NCBI GenBank assembly: GCA_038373885.1
Contig: JAWZYV010019586.1
Coordinates: 248,001 to 312,000 of the forward strand
Direction: 5' to 3'
Length of the DNA: 64,000 bases
From: Cheiracanthium punctorium
Taxonomy: Eukaryota; Arthropoda; Arachnida; Araneae; Cheiracanthiidae
The notes below the pieces were generated by a model. The model was not told the origin of the DNA. It did no database searches and saw only the letters and a list, made by a program, of their open reading frames with translations. This document shows positions 25,082 to 36,226 of this stretch, piece by piece. The position numbers were made by a program, and so were the translations under genes. Positions within the stretch are counted from its first letter, which is position 1. Each line of letters opens with the position of its first letter.

Positions 25082-25200
25082 TTAGTGTTTTTATTTATTT
25101 ATTTATTTTAATTTGGCCTGCTCTGACTTCTTTCACGTTCATGATTGTAGGGGAGAGGGCTGTTTGAGGGTGATCTGACTTAGCTGAGTTCTTTTTGATT
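25082..25200. repeat. Direct repeat, copy 1 (about 120-130 bp)
   Basis: From TTTAGTGTTTTTATTTATT through GTTTGAGGGTGATCTGACTT and GCTGAGTTCTTTTTGA, this segment is repeated at about 25695-25824 with roughly 90% identity. The spacing is about 610 bp. Copy 2 has a short insertion (TTAATAAG). Confidence 0.8.
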
Positions 25201-25694
25201 ACAACAAATCATGCCTTAACTGAAAACAGTGGCAGATAAAGAATTCTTTTTGTTTGGGGGCCGGGGAACTTTTGATAAAAGCTTATTTGAATTAAAGGAA
25301 ATATGCAATAAAGAAAAATCTGCCCTTAAGTAATGTAATTTTTTCTGGAGTGGCTAATTTATATTTTTTAAAAAATCATTTGACTAAGTAAATAGGGTGC
25401 AAAAAATCTAAATGTCACCCTTAAGGGATTGTTTTGGAGGGGGCTGAAGCCTCCAGCCTCAGGAACTTTGATAAATTGTGCATCCAGCTTTACATTCAAG
25501 TTAAATTGCATTTATTATTTACCGGGAACATGTTTTTGCATCTCTCAAGCAGTGATATGCTACAAATTTAAAAATCGATATCCTAATAATATTTTAACTT
25601 AACATAATTACATTGTTTTGTTCCAGTATTTTATTTATTTTTCTATTTTGTCTTTAAAAATTACATCTCAGACAAATAAATAAATAAAATAAAA

Positions 25695-25824
25695 TGTTAG
25701 TGTTTTTATTTATTTTTTTATTTTAATTTGGCCTTAATAAGCCTGCTCTGACTTCCTATACGTTCATGATTGTAGGAGAGAGGGCTGTTTGAGGGTGATC
25801 TGACTCAGCTGAGTTCTTTTTGAA
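25695..25824. repeat. Direct repeat, copy 2
   Basis: The partner of the repeat at 25082-25200. The pair may be long terminal remnants of one element or a segmental duplication. The intervening DNA has a hAT-like CAGTGGCAGATAAAG near 25227. Confidence 0.8.
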
Positions 25825-26145
25825 TGTACAATGAATGGGAACAAAACTTTTACTTCTAAAATTTTTTTCCACCGAACTGTTTTCTCCAAGAATTTTTGCG
25901 AAATCTATACTGTTACTTTTACTGAATGAAAAATATTGAAAAAAAGATCAGTAAATATTGCGTGAAATTGTTCATTGTGAAATATTTAGTTTTTATCACA
26001 CATTAAAGTCGGGTGTCAAATTCTCAAGGTATTAATTTTTGTCTTCAGAACGCATGTATTTTTTACTTTAAGAGTAGGATAGCGAAGATTTGAAAAAAGG
26101 TTTGGGGATGTAGATTTCAAGGCTCTTCCTTCAGTAGTATTCGTG

Positions 26146-26174
<29 letters not shown>
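26146..26174. repeat. Poly-A run
   Basis: A 29-base A run with no recognisable retrotransposon body immediately upstream. Confidence 0.9.
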
Positions 26175-26178
<4 letters not shown>

Positions 26179-27143
26179 GTATAGACCTTCTGTAGGATAT
26201 CTGCGAGTCCGATTTTCACTTCAGTGGCTAAAGATTTTAAGGTTGGAAAGCAAACGTTTGTGTTGTAATGCATTTTGCTGTCATTTTATGTACATGGAAA
26301 TTATTTTTTTATTTCATAATATTTCACCATGTAAAGTATATTATTTAAAACTCTACTGTGGAAATAATTCTATTTAGGTTCGAAAATGAAAAAAAAAGTG
26401 CTCATTCCTGTTGAACAGGATTATTGTTTCCGGTTTACAGTTTATTCCACGTAGTCTTTCGGGTGCATATAAAAAAAGCGATTAGTGAGATATTGTTAAA
26501 ATCGAATAATTCCACATAATATCATTAAGTACATAGTTTAACTGCACTTTCCCAGAACAATAGGATTTATTTCCCAACTGAATTGTTTATTTATTTATTT
26601 TATTCGGCAAAATGTTTCTAAGCTGAATTCATAGAACTGAACGAAAATTAATTAGACGTTATTAAATGTTTTAAATATGCTCTACATGAACAAATTCAGT
26701 TTTATTTCACGGAGAAAATCTTTTTTGTTAAAATATCTAACATTTCCAAATTTATCGACGAATGCAAATTTTGAGAAAATGCATCGAAATTCACCAAACA
26801 ATGTAAATAATTGCTCGCGTTTTCTTTGAGTAAATTTAGGCCTGTTTAAAAGATCTTTCTCGAGACATTCCATCCAAAATTACTTGAATTTCAGGTTGTA
26901 TACATTTTATGTAAAATGAAATGCTAATTGCAAGAATAACAAATTCGGGTGACGGTCTAAAGCATTTGTAAGGTTATTTTGGAGACCATTTTTTAATGTG
27001 TGCATTTTAAACTAACCAGCTTTGGTACATTTTTATGCACAGCAAGAAAATATTACACCCACCCCCCTGCTTACTCTCTAATATTTTAATAAATAAATAA
27101 AATGTACAATGATGCCATTTTTTACACTTTCATTGGTCTAAGG

Positions 27144-27395
27144 TTTCACCGTGGCCGAATGGATAAGACACTGAATAGTGAATATGGGAGATGACTGAAG
27201 TAAGAAGGTCCAGGGTTGTGATCTATCGCACAGCTGTAGATCTAACATTCTGGAATTTGGGGCGGTTTTCTCCAGTATATAACGTAAATACATGTTAAAA
27301 ACCCTTAAAAAGTCTTTACTCTAAGAAGCTCTCTCCCCTAGGCAGGTACACAACGTGTAGGCCTTAAATACAATGCACATATCAGTCTCAACTGT
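27144..27395 (+). mobile_element. tRNA-derived SINE, family 1, copy 1
   Basis: The A-box-like GTGGCCGAATGGATAAGAC and degenerate B-box GGTCCAGGGTTGTGATC are followed by a body (GGCGGTTTTCTCCAGTATAT, CCTTAAAAAGTC) shared with the SINE at 31440. The head is too diverged to be a working tRNA gene. Confidence 0.75.
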
Positions 27396-28389
27396 TAACG
27401 CACAATGTTTAAAAATTGGGAACTTATTTTTAATTTTTTTTTCCAGACCTCTAAAATTTTTAAAAGATTTCGATAAGTGTTGTTTGGATGTAGTGCTTTA
27501 TTAGTTCACAATCATTCTTATATATGTAGTGGTTATAATTTTTAATTACGTAAGGGGAAAAGTAAGCTTAATTAAAGAAATCCATATCAATGTTACTTTA
27601 ACTAATTTTTTTGAAATATTGCACGGTGACTTCAGTTTAATAAGGCATAAAAAATGGCATTTAGCGAATGAGCACACGTACAAAAAAGGAACTTCTTGCC
27701 AAAACGGTATTAATTTAGAATGCATAGGTTGTATATACTTATAAAAAATCTGAACAGAAAACACATACTAGGATGGCAAATTGAATTTCTTTTACAAATC
27801 TGAAACAGAAAAGGGGTAATTTATTTTAATCATTAGGATTTACCGATAAGCAAGTTCTTAAAACTGAATAGGGTGTAAAAAATTGCCACAGCTGCAAATA
27901 AAACTTCTTACATATTATTTTATTCTTCTTATTATTTTTGCAAAGTAAGTTATAGATAAAAAAGAGGAGTTGAAAAAGAACGTGAAAAATCTGTGAACGC
28001 AATTCGCAGCGGTAATGGGATTTAGGCAAAGAGCGAAACAGAGAAATGTAATGAATTAAACTTATAATGGATTACTCTGTAACACTAGCATAATGAGCGC
28101 CTCTTTACGAAATAAAAAGCCTATTTTGTCAAAAATGAGACAGTGGAGGAAAAAATTAATGACAGGAATTTAACTGTCAAGTTCTTGTTTCAAAAGAAAC
28201 CGCCATCGCTGTAAAAAACAATTATTAAGTTTATGAGCGATTACGGAATTTATGCATGTATTTATCCAGTTTCACCATGTTAAACGGCGAAAGTGTCTCT
28301 GATGTTTTTGGTTTTTATTTTAACTTATCACGAAGCTTTTGTGGAGTTTTGCATAAAACGCTATTATGCATAATTTGAAATGATATAGT

Positions 28390-29062
28390 CAGGGCCGCCG
28401 ACAGGACCCCAGGGCAGGCATTTACGACGGGCCCCCTCCTCCCCCCTCAGAAAAAAAGAAAAGAAAAGGTCTTACAGGTTTTTTTTTTAATCAGAAAAAT
28501 TTTTTAAACGCTTTAGAATGCGTGCACTTTAAATTTACAGCAGATCATATATGCAAAACCTCGTGCATAATAAAACTTCCATCAAAGTACAAGCAATTTA
28601 TCATACTTAATTTAAAATAATGTACACATATATAATTCTGAACTTCTCTTTTAATGTATACAGAGAATCTCTTGATACAATGAAATCTAAGACTTTTAAA
28701 TGTTGAGTACTACTCGCTGTTTGAAAACTAAAGCAGAATTATTATAAAATTCGTAGCCAAATGAATAACGCAGAAAGAAAAACGTTAGCAAACACCAATG
28801 ACACTTAAGGCCGTAGACCGATTTCGGTAAGTATGACTTGCCAACACCAATGCACTGATGATGGTAAGTCATATCTTTACGAAACCGGTTTGTGACATTA
28901 AATCTCACTGGTGTTTGCTAACGTTGTTTTTTCTGTGTTAATGCAGAGTTACAGTCTTTATCAATAGATTCGTAATTTAACATTCACAATTTTCAAAATT
29001 CATATCATACGTCCTCCAGTCCCGGGCCCCGGAGCAATTGTCTCCCCCCTCTCTGGCGAGCC
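28390..29062. mobile_element. Decayed hAT-like element with C/G-rich ends
   Basis: The left end is CAGGGCCGCCGACAGG followed by GGGCCCCCTCCTCCC. The right end is CCCGGGCCCCGG ... CCCCTCTCTGGCGAGCCTA, roughly the inverse. No target duplication was confirmed. A separate palindromic element is embedded at 28766-28940. The left limit is more secure than the right. Confidence 0.5.
28766..28940. mobile_element. Palindromic MITE
   Basis: The arms TAACGCAGAAAGAAAAACGT and, inverted from the right, TAACACAGAAAAAACAACGT continue into a shared GTTAGCAAACACCA(A/G)TGA. The pairing extends imperfectly toward the centre (GGTAAGT.ATGACTT). It is about 175 bp with no coding capacity, nested within the decayed element at 28.4-29.06 kb. 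Confidence 0.75.
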
Positions 29063-30108
29063 TAATGAAATGGTTTGTACTAAAGTTTCACCTTCTGGAA
29101 GATCTGGACTATTATTATAAGAGGTAGAGCAGTGGTATTCAGTTACATTGTGAGGTCGCAAGGTGGATTCGAAAATTGAAAATGAATTTTATTTCAATGC
29201 AAATACATCGACAAATTTTTAAAAAAGAATATTGTTTTTTTAAATAAGAAATCTTATTTAAATTTATGACACTAGGCACTATAAAATCATAAATAGATAC
29301 GTTTATTATTTCGGTACACTTCGTTTATTATAATTTATACCTGGCGCGAATGTCTCTTAGGTCAGCATATATAACTCGTAAGTCTCTGTCGCAAGCCAAA
29401 AAGTGTGAATACCACCACTGAAATAAAGGATTTACAGAATGGCTGCAAAAAGATTCTTAAAATACAGTTAGGCTAGTCCAAGCTAAATGTTAACAACTAG
29501 GCTATTTTTAAACAACAGTAGGTATTAGATAAATGCTTTTATACTGCAATGCATTTTACAAAATTTAACTATGTTTAACATGCTACGATTAGTTAGATTT
29601 GATTCGCATCGTTTGTCTGGATAAGTATTTGAGAGTTATAAAGAAAAAAAAAGTTGTATCATTTATATACAATCATCTTATCATCCTCGAGACTAAATAT
29701 AAGCAAATGTGTTCCTTATTCCAGTGCTTTTAACTCTCAAAAAATTACCCTTATCTGGAAGAATGATTGTAATGTAACACACCTTTCAATTTCAAATTAT
29801 TTTTCCAAGCGTATTTTTAGCGTGTACATAACCTGTTCTTTACTTTTCATGCTTGTGTGTACCTGAAGCATTTTACGCAACTTTTCAGTAAAGGCCCACT
29901 TTTTGCTGGAGAAAAGTGGACCTTTTGTACTACTCGAGACGTTCGCACTGAAAATTTCTTTAATTTGGGTAGCATAAGTTGCTAATGTTCGTACTTATCA
30001 TGGTTTTTACATAATACAGCTTGCTTCCAGTTCAATTATATTAATCTTATGTTAAAAACCTAAGCCTATTTAGAAGGGGAGAGAGACATTTATATTTATA
30101 CTGCTTAA

Positions 30109-30701
30109 CCCTTTGAGGCGCAACCCTTTCCCAATGCTGAAAAAAGGGCAGCCGTTGCCATCGCTCGACTTAACTACCAGCGAAATGGCGGACGATCGAA
30201 ACGTTCTAGAGACCCTTTTCTGACAACAGCTGTCGTCAAAAAAGGGTCTCCAGAACGTTTCGATCGTATTTACCCTTTTCTGATTTCGATCGTATCTGAT
30301 TTCGATCGTTCTGATTTCGATCTTTCGATCTTCCCCTTTCGATCGTATTTACCCTTTTCTGACAATAGCTGTCGTCAAAAAGGGTCTCCAGAACGTTTCG
30401 ATCGTCCGCCATTTTGCTGGTAGTTAAGTCGAGCGATGGCAACGGCTGCCCCTTTTTCAGGATTGGACAATCTATCCAGCTGTTCTCGCATTCTTCCATT
30501 TTTCACCAGATGTCAGTGCTGTTAAAAAATAATCGTGACAATTTTTTTACGGGAAATGACGTGCTAAAAAGTAAAGTATTCTCGTGGAGCTATGTCACCC
30601 GCAACTGTTTTTATAGAAATCAAATCTATTCTTCCGGACTGGCAACAGTCAAAACGTTAGAGTTTGGTGTTCCCAGAGCGGGGACACTGCGCGTTAAAAG
30701 G
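30109..30701 (-). mobile_element. piggyBac-like element with internal fold-back arms
   Basis: TTAA lies at both ends (30105-30108 and 30702-30705). The terminal sequences are CCCTTTGAGGCGCAACCC and (inverted right) CCTTTTAACGCGCAGTGTCC, the same as the 11984-12353 element. Inside, about 100 bp near 30130-30240 is repeated inverted at about 30370-30465 around a spacer of TTTCGATCGTATTTACCC-type repeats. A minus-strand frame (30236-30499) starts MEECENSWIDCPILKKGQPL and contains MADDRNVLETLFDD. Its acidic, leucine-containing start is reminiscent of piggyBac transposase N-termini, but this is only a resemblance and the frame degenerates into GATCG repeats. Confidence 0.78.
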
Positions 30702-30839
30702 TTAAATTCTGCAATGGAAGAAAAGCTACGTTCGTTTCTATAAAAGCAGTTATTTCGATACCCATTTTTTTTAAGACTCATAAAAATTCTTCCGACGATA
30801 AAAGTTTCCCTTAATAATTATTAAAGGGTCCCAAAATGT

Positions 30840-31330
30840 TTTTACGGCCCCTGTGTAGCGTAGTGAGGGGCGCGTGCACAAATCGTCTCCTGCACGCACG
30901 GGGTCGTGAGAATGACCCCCCGAGGGCTTTATCCAAGAGCCGGTGAATTCACTTTTGCTCGCGAAAAGGGAGATTAGCCAGGTCTTTACATCGCGTCTCC
31001 ATCTTTGATACTTAGCTGATGTTTCCTTTTGAAATCTTAACTGCGGCAGATTTAACGGGACTATTGCCTTCTCTTTGAGAAAATTCTAACCAGTGGACGC
31101 AGTTTTCGCTTAAAAATATCTGTTTTCACTCATTAGAAAATATTCTACTGACTCTCGTGTATTCTTTCACTGATGTTGTCAAAAATATCGAACAGTAACT
31201 TCGCATACTTGCAACCAGAGGCTGCCCGAGTAAATTTGGCTCCCTACGCGAGCTCGCGGCTCCCTGCAGTTTGGAGCATCCTATTGGAAAGGGGATTCAT
31301 TCCAGGTCTGCACCTCTTTACCATTAACGA
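30840..31330. other. GC-richer unassigned block
   Basis: The region is locally enriched in G+C and CpG (for example GCACGCACGGGGTCGTGAG and CTCCCTACGCGAGCTCGCGG). The frame that crosses it into the adjoining SINEs (31173-31544) is not a plausible gene, since its second half is SINE sequence. It could be an old repeat or a regulatory island. Confidence 0.35.
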
Positions 31331-31438
31331 ATTACTCATCGAGAAGATGTACGGTACCACAGATTTAACGTGCACGTTTTCTCTGAGTTTTGGTCTTCAA
31401 TCAGCTAGGAATCGAACTCAAACCCTTCGACTAAAAGA
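31330..31438 (-). mobile_element. tRNA-derived SINE fragment
   Basis: On the minus strand a B-box-like GAGTTCGATTCC (31405-31425 region) sits in a tRNA-like context, followed by a body containing ACGTGCACGTTAAAT. That body motif recurs at about 32845-32862. The A-box half is missing or too diverged, so the copy is truncated. It abuts the next SINE head to head. Confidence 0.55.
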
Positions 31439-31439
31439 A

Positions 31440-31682
31440 GCCTCACCATGGTACAGTGGTTATGTCACTGAAAATGATAGACGGCCGAAGTGTGAAGGTC
31501 CCGGGTTCGGGTCCCATCGCGCCGCTGCCAATCTAACGGTCTGAGATTTTGGTAGTTTCTCTCCAGACATAACATGAATACGCGTTAGAACCTCTTAAAA
31601 AGTCCTCCTACCAAGGCATCCCCCATTCTTGGCAGATCGCCCTAGCGTAGTGTGGCCATAATCACACAAACAAACAAACAAT
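31440..31682 (+). mobile_element. tRNA-derived SINE, family 1, copy 2
   Basis: The A-box-like TGGTACAGTGGTTATGTCAC and canonical B-box GGGTTCGGGTCCC are followed by a body (GGTAGTTTCTCTCCAGACAT, CTTAAAAAGTCCTCC) and a simple (ACAA)n tail at about 31664-31682. It shares its body with the 27144 copy. It is the best preserved SINE in the window. Confidence 0.82.
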
Positions 31683-31920
31683 TGACTAAAAGTTCGGCAC
31701 CTTCGGGCTACCTTGGTCTTTCCTCTGAGTCTTTCAAATAACGACGACGAACATGTCAACCATGAGTTCATGATAATACATTGAAAAGAAATAGAAAGAT
31801 CCATATCCTTGAAAAAAATTTGGCACCTGCTACTGAGGAGCAATTAAACGAAAAAAATAAAATTATATGAAAATAACTATAATTAAGAGAAAATAATCGC
31901 TAATATTTCTCTTGAAGTTA

Positions 31921-32150
31921 GCCGCTTAGGTGGTGCAGTGGCTAATGAACCATTCTATCACGTCTGGGTTCGATTCCTGGTTTTGGCTTGGGTGTTAAAT
32001 TGTCCGCCCCTTCATAGGGGGTAAAGCTGAACGCCTATTGGTTGCTCCCATATAGAAATGGCTAGTAGTTCGAGCCTAAGTATAGTGGCAAAATGCCTGT
32101 GCCAGCGTGACCGCCCACTGGGGAAAAAGACATAGAAAGAAAACAAAAAC
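31921..32150 (+). mobile_element. tRNA-derived SINE, family 2
   Basis: The A-box-like TGGTGCAGTGGCTAATG and perfect B-box GGGTTCGATTCC are joined to a body (GTCCGCCCCTTCATAGGGGG, GGTTGCTCCCATATAG) unlike family 1. It ends near an A-rich tail (GAAAGAAAACAAAAAC). Confidence 0.75.
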
Positions 32151-32451
32151 TTTTTGAAGTTAAGAGTTGAAAAAATGTAACTCCTTGCTAAACGTGTGGA
32201 AGAAAAGATGATTTGGAAACAAGAAAGGTGGAATCGCAAACGTTATCTTTAATTCGATCATCATGTTTCTTTGCAAATCGTAATCCTTTTAAAGAAGTCG
32301 TGTGATGCGTTTCAATGTACAGATGGATATCAAGTGCTTGGTCTTTGCCTGCGAATGAGGCACATTTTCATAGGTAGTATCTATATAAAAACGGTTTCAT
32401 ATCGAATGTCACTAAATATTTTTCTGCACGTCTATGCAAACATTTCAAGCA

Positions 32452-32510
32452 AAAAAAAAAAAAAAAGAAAAAGAAAAAGAAAAGGAAAGAAAAAGAAAAG
32501 GAAAAGAGAA
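32452..32510. repeat. Purine-rich (A)n(GAAA)n tract
   Basis: A poly-A run passes into GAAAAAG/GGAAAAG units. The 131-codon frame that spans it (32271-32666) owes its middle to this tract. Confidence 0.85.
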
Positions 32511-33228
32511 ACTATTAAAATTGGGGAACGGATGAATTTTGAAATTTTTAAAGAAGCTAAGACTTCTATGATAGAGAAGCTGTCTTTCACATTGAAAATA
32601 GCTGAAAATCGGGGAGCGGGGACGGATTATCAGATTGCCTTTACTTTATTAATTTTTATTAATTAATTAATTAATTTTTTGCCAAGAGAGAGCAGCTTAT
32701 GTCACCGAATATGTCGTTTAGAGCTATATACGTACTTCCTGTTGCTTCTCGCAACAATCTAGATCCTGATCAGTGGGTGGCTGACTTCTGAATACTGGCA
32801 CTACTCTGAAATGACCAGCGACCAGCGAGAGACTTTTGAAACCTCGGATTTAACGTGCACGTAGCGCCGGCTCGTGACCTGTTTGTATGGTGGGTCCCGA
32901 AAAAATAGTGCCAGTTCAAACCAGGAAAAAATATTACATACAGAGCAACCAACCCCGTACACACAGAATAAAAATTTTATTTTTTCCAAACGGCAAGTGG
33001 TTATAAAAATTGTTGTACAATATTTGTGTATTTTGCCTAATTATATCATCAGTAAAAAGTTTGCCCTACGGAAAAACCATTTTCTGCAATGCGTTTAATT
33101 TTTCTTTAGAAATTAAGTTCTTTATAGCTGCGCGTATATAAATTTTAAATGAACTCTTTATTTTAAAATGATTATTAACCTATAAAATACATTTACGCAG
33201 TACATACACATTGAATTGTATCAGATAA

Positions 33229-35284
33229 TCTTATAAATAAAAATGAAATTCTGTTTGTTTGTTTATTTGTTTGTGGATTTGATTTGTATACAAATCCACA
33301 AATATGGACCTATCAGCCTGAAATTTTGCACAGATATGTAAAATAATATAGAATAAATCGTAGTCCACTTTAAAACTTTGAAAGTCCACCCGTTCCCGGA
33401 ATTTAAGAGATCTTTTATGTTCTCCACGCAAAAAGCTTTCCGTAATTGTAACCCTTGTAGTGAAAAAAAGTGTGAAATAAGGATCGTGGTTGCCATGTGT
33501 GGCGATATTTCCGAATAAAATGTTTTAAATTCTCAAAGTAAAAATAAAAGAATAATAATGATTTTTTTTTTGTTAGTTTATATTTGTAAGATTATTATTT
33601 TTTTATTATAATATCGTGTGCATGGGAAATCAGAGCAGGAAGGAAATGTTTTATACGCAAAACAATAAGAATTGAAGATTTCCGAGGCTAATACGTAAAT
33701 TTTTTTAGTTTGGCGAAAAAATAAAATGGCTCAAATGCCGATTTTGAGAAAGTGAGTTCTAGCGGTTTGCACAGTTTTCGGCTTGGCGCAATTTATTGAG
33801 AGCTTAAGGAAATAGATTTTTGAAAACAAGTGCAAAGATTTTATTAGAATACAGCGTTAAATTTTAATGATCCGTGAAGAAATAATGCAGTTATTAAGGG
33901 ATTTCAAGCGATCTATCTTCAGAATTCTCGCCAATTGAGTACATTGATTTAAGTTGGGGGAATTCCGCCAAATTTCAGAAAATTGAAATCTTCTCATTTA
34001 GTACATCGGAGTAACGATGAATAAAACACGTTATAGTTGATAATTTTAAAAAATTCGGCTGTATTAAGGAATTCCACTTTTCAAATAAATGAGTGCTTTA
34101 CTTTTTGGCGGTCGAACCATTTCCCATATTGATTGCTGCTAAGTCAATGCTTCGAATGATTTCCTGAAAAAACGCTTGCAAAATGGCATATGTTGGCACT
34201 TTGGCGAGGCTTAGATTTGAAATTGGATTTTATTTGAGACTGGGATATATAATGACACTGGTTATAGATAAAAATGAATGTTGGTATGTGTGTATGAGGT
34301 TGAAACACTCCAGCACCGTTGCACCATGAAATTTGGTTCACCTAAGTCTTTTATCATTGAGAAGCTTTTTATGCTATCCGTTTTCCTCTAACTTGCCACT
34401 AGGTAGCGCAGCAGAACGTCGAATTCTATTCCGTTTAGCCGTTTACTATGCGAATATCGTCCAACCGATTTCGATGAAATTTGGTACACGCGGATATTAG
34501 AAAACGGAGAATATTTTTCAGTATCCATTTTGCTGTAACTTGCCGCTAAATGGCGCTGCAACACATCAACTTCTATACCGTTCGACCGATCGGCATAAAA
34601 TTTCTTATACTTACACATTTCAGCACGAAGAATATATTCTAACTGTGTTCCTTTTGATGTTACTCACCACTAGATAGCACTGCAATGCATTATTATTTTA
34701 ACTCGCCACTAGATGACGCTGCAGCAGGCCAATTTCTTGACCATTCAAACGGTCGCTATGAAAAACAGTATGCATAGCTATTTGAACAATGAGAATATTT
34801 TGGCGTTATCCATTTTGCTATAACTCGCCACTTGACGACACTGTAGCAAATCATTACTTTAATTAACCACTAGATCGCGCTGCAGTATATCACTTCTTGA
34901 CTGTGCGACTGATCGCTATGAAAATAGGTATACATAGATATTTGAACACGGGGAAGAGTTTCGCGTTAGATGTCGCGTCAACACATGAACTTCAAGGCTG
35001 TCCAGCCGATCGTCCTGTAATTTCGTATTCATCGATAGCTGAATGCGAAAAATATTTTCGCCGTATCCGTTTTGCTAAAACTCGCCAGTAGATTGCGTTA
35101 CGCCGCATGGCCTTCTGCACCGTACAAACGATTGCCTTGAAATTCGGTATGCATGGTTATTGAACACAATATAATGCGATATCCATTTTGCTATATCTCT
35201 TTATTACAATAAATAGTAATCACCACAAATCGTAATATCAAAAAGTCCATTCATTCCCGTGCGAAAAACGGGTACTTCAGCTAG
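33229..35284 (+). mobile_element. Non-autonomous Helitron 2
   Basis: The element starts TCTTATAAATAAAAATGAAA after A. It ends in CCCGT(GCGAAAA)ACGGG, TACTTCAG and CTAG, followed by T. Both ends closely resemble Helitron 1 (shared TATAAATAAAA start and ACTTCAGCTAG end). Within 34.39-35.10 kb the motif AACTCGCCACTAGATNGCGCTGCA recurs at least six times in degenerate form, a partly broken tandem array. No Rep/helicase frame remains, and short frames here are repeat-derived. Confidence 0.87.
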
Positions 35285-36060
35285 TAGTATATAAAATGTT
35301 TCTATACGCAAAATGTTCCTACTCAGTTCATTTTTAAATACATTAATTTTTCATCTTTTTCTGATAATAGTTCTCAAAAAATTCAAAAATATTTGCCTTT
35401 GTGTGATATCTGAATGCAATTCTATTTAAATTCATTTAAAAAAAGAAATATGCTTCAAATAAAAACAGGTTGAAAACGATTTTATCTTAATTTCAGCATT
35501 AAAGGAGCTACAAACAATCTGAATTTTTTTAACATTGAATTTGAAATCTCAATTCATGATACCTAGTGACGCCTGGGGGTAAAAAAAAATGCATAAAACG
35601 GAAGACAAGCTGACACCATATGATAACAGTTCTGAAATAAACGCTTATTATTACAATAAATGATCTGGCAATGTGTCAATTATTGGTGCAGTGTAAATTA
35701 CTGGTGCACCTATCCAACTTCGAGTTTTCGTACGTGGAAGAAGAAAACTTAAATCTTTATTAGTCTTCTTTCAATATTCTTATCATTATGGCTCTACATT
35801 ATCAGCTATTTTGATACACATTGATACTTTGTGCCATTTCTTACCGACCTTTAAGATAAATAGCCCTTCTTTTTCTTCCGTAAAAAAAATCTTATAAAAA
35901 ATTTTAGGTTTCCTTTAAATAATCTTAAATTACTTATTTTTTCCCAGTTATTCGATAGTTATATTCTTTATGTTGATTTCGTTGCTTTGTAATATTAATA
36001 ACACCTAAAACTGAAACTCGCAAGATGTGAAATGATAACCGAAGCAAAAAACCTTTAGAT

Positions 36061-36226
36061 CAGGTATGGACAATCTTTTAAAAATTGCGGGCCAAACTTT
36101 AGAATGTTAGCAAAGTCACGGGCTGTATAATTGGGATTTTGAATGGTTTATATGTTTTATACGCAGTTTTGATATGTTCGTGGGCCGGATCAAAACCCTT
36201 GGCAAGCCGTAGGCTGCCCATATGTG
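36061..36226. mobile_element. hAT-type MITE, family B, copy 2
   Basis: It starts CAGGTATGGACAATC and ends GGCTGCCCATATGTG. The interior (GCGGGCCAAACTTTAGAATG, GGGCTGTATAATTGGGATTT) is the inverse of the 17.5-kb copy. The flanks CTTTAGAT and CTGTAGAA agree at 6 of 8 positions. Confidence 0.78.

Noticed and set aside
26682..26873. Minus-strand frame (RPKFTQRKREQLFTLFGEFR...) faintly like a Ty3/gypsy polyprotein linker
   Set aside because: The resemblance is too weak, it has only 63 codons, and no protease, RT or LTR is nearby.
31173..31544. A 123-codon frame with mixed composition
   Set aside because: Its second half is SINE sequence, including the tRNA A- and B-boxes.
31921..31993. Possible functional tRNA gene
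   Set aside because: A and B boxes are good, but acceptor and anticodon stems do not pair well and the sequence continues into a SINE body.
32271..32666. A 131-codon frame with a Lys/Arg-rich centre
   Set aside because: The centre is a poly-A/GAAA tract and the rest matches dispersed repeat R; there is no domain.
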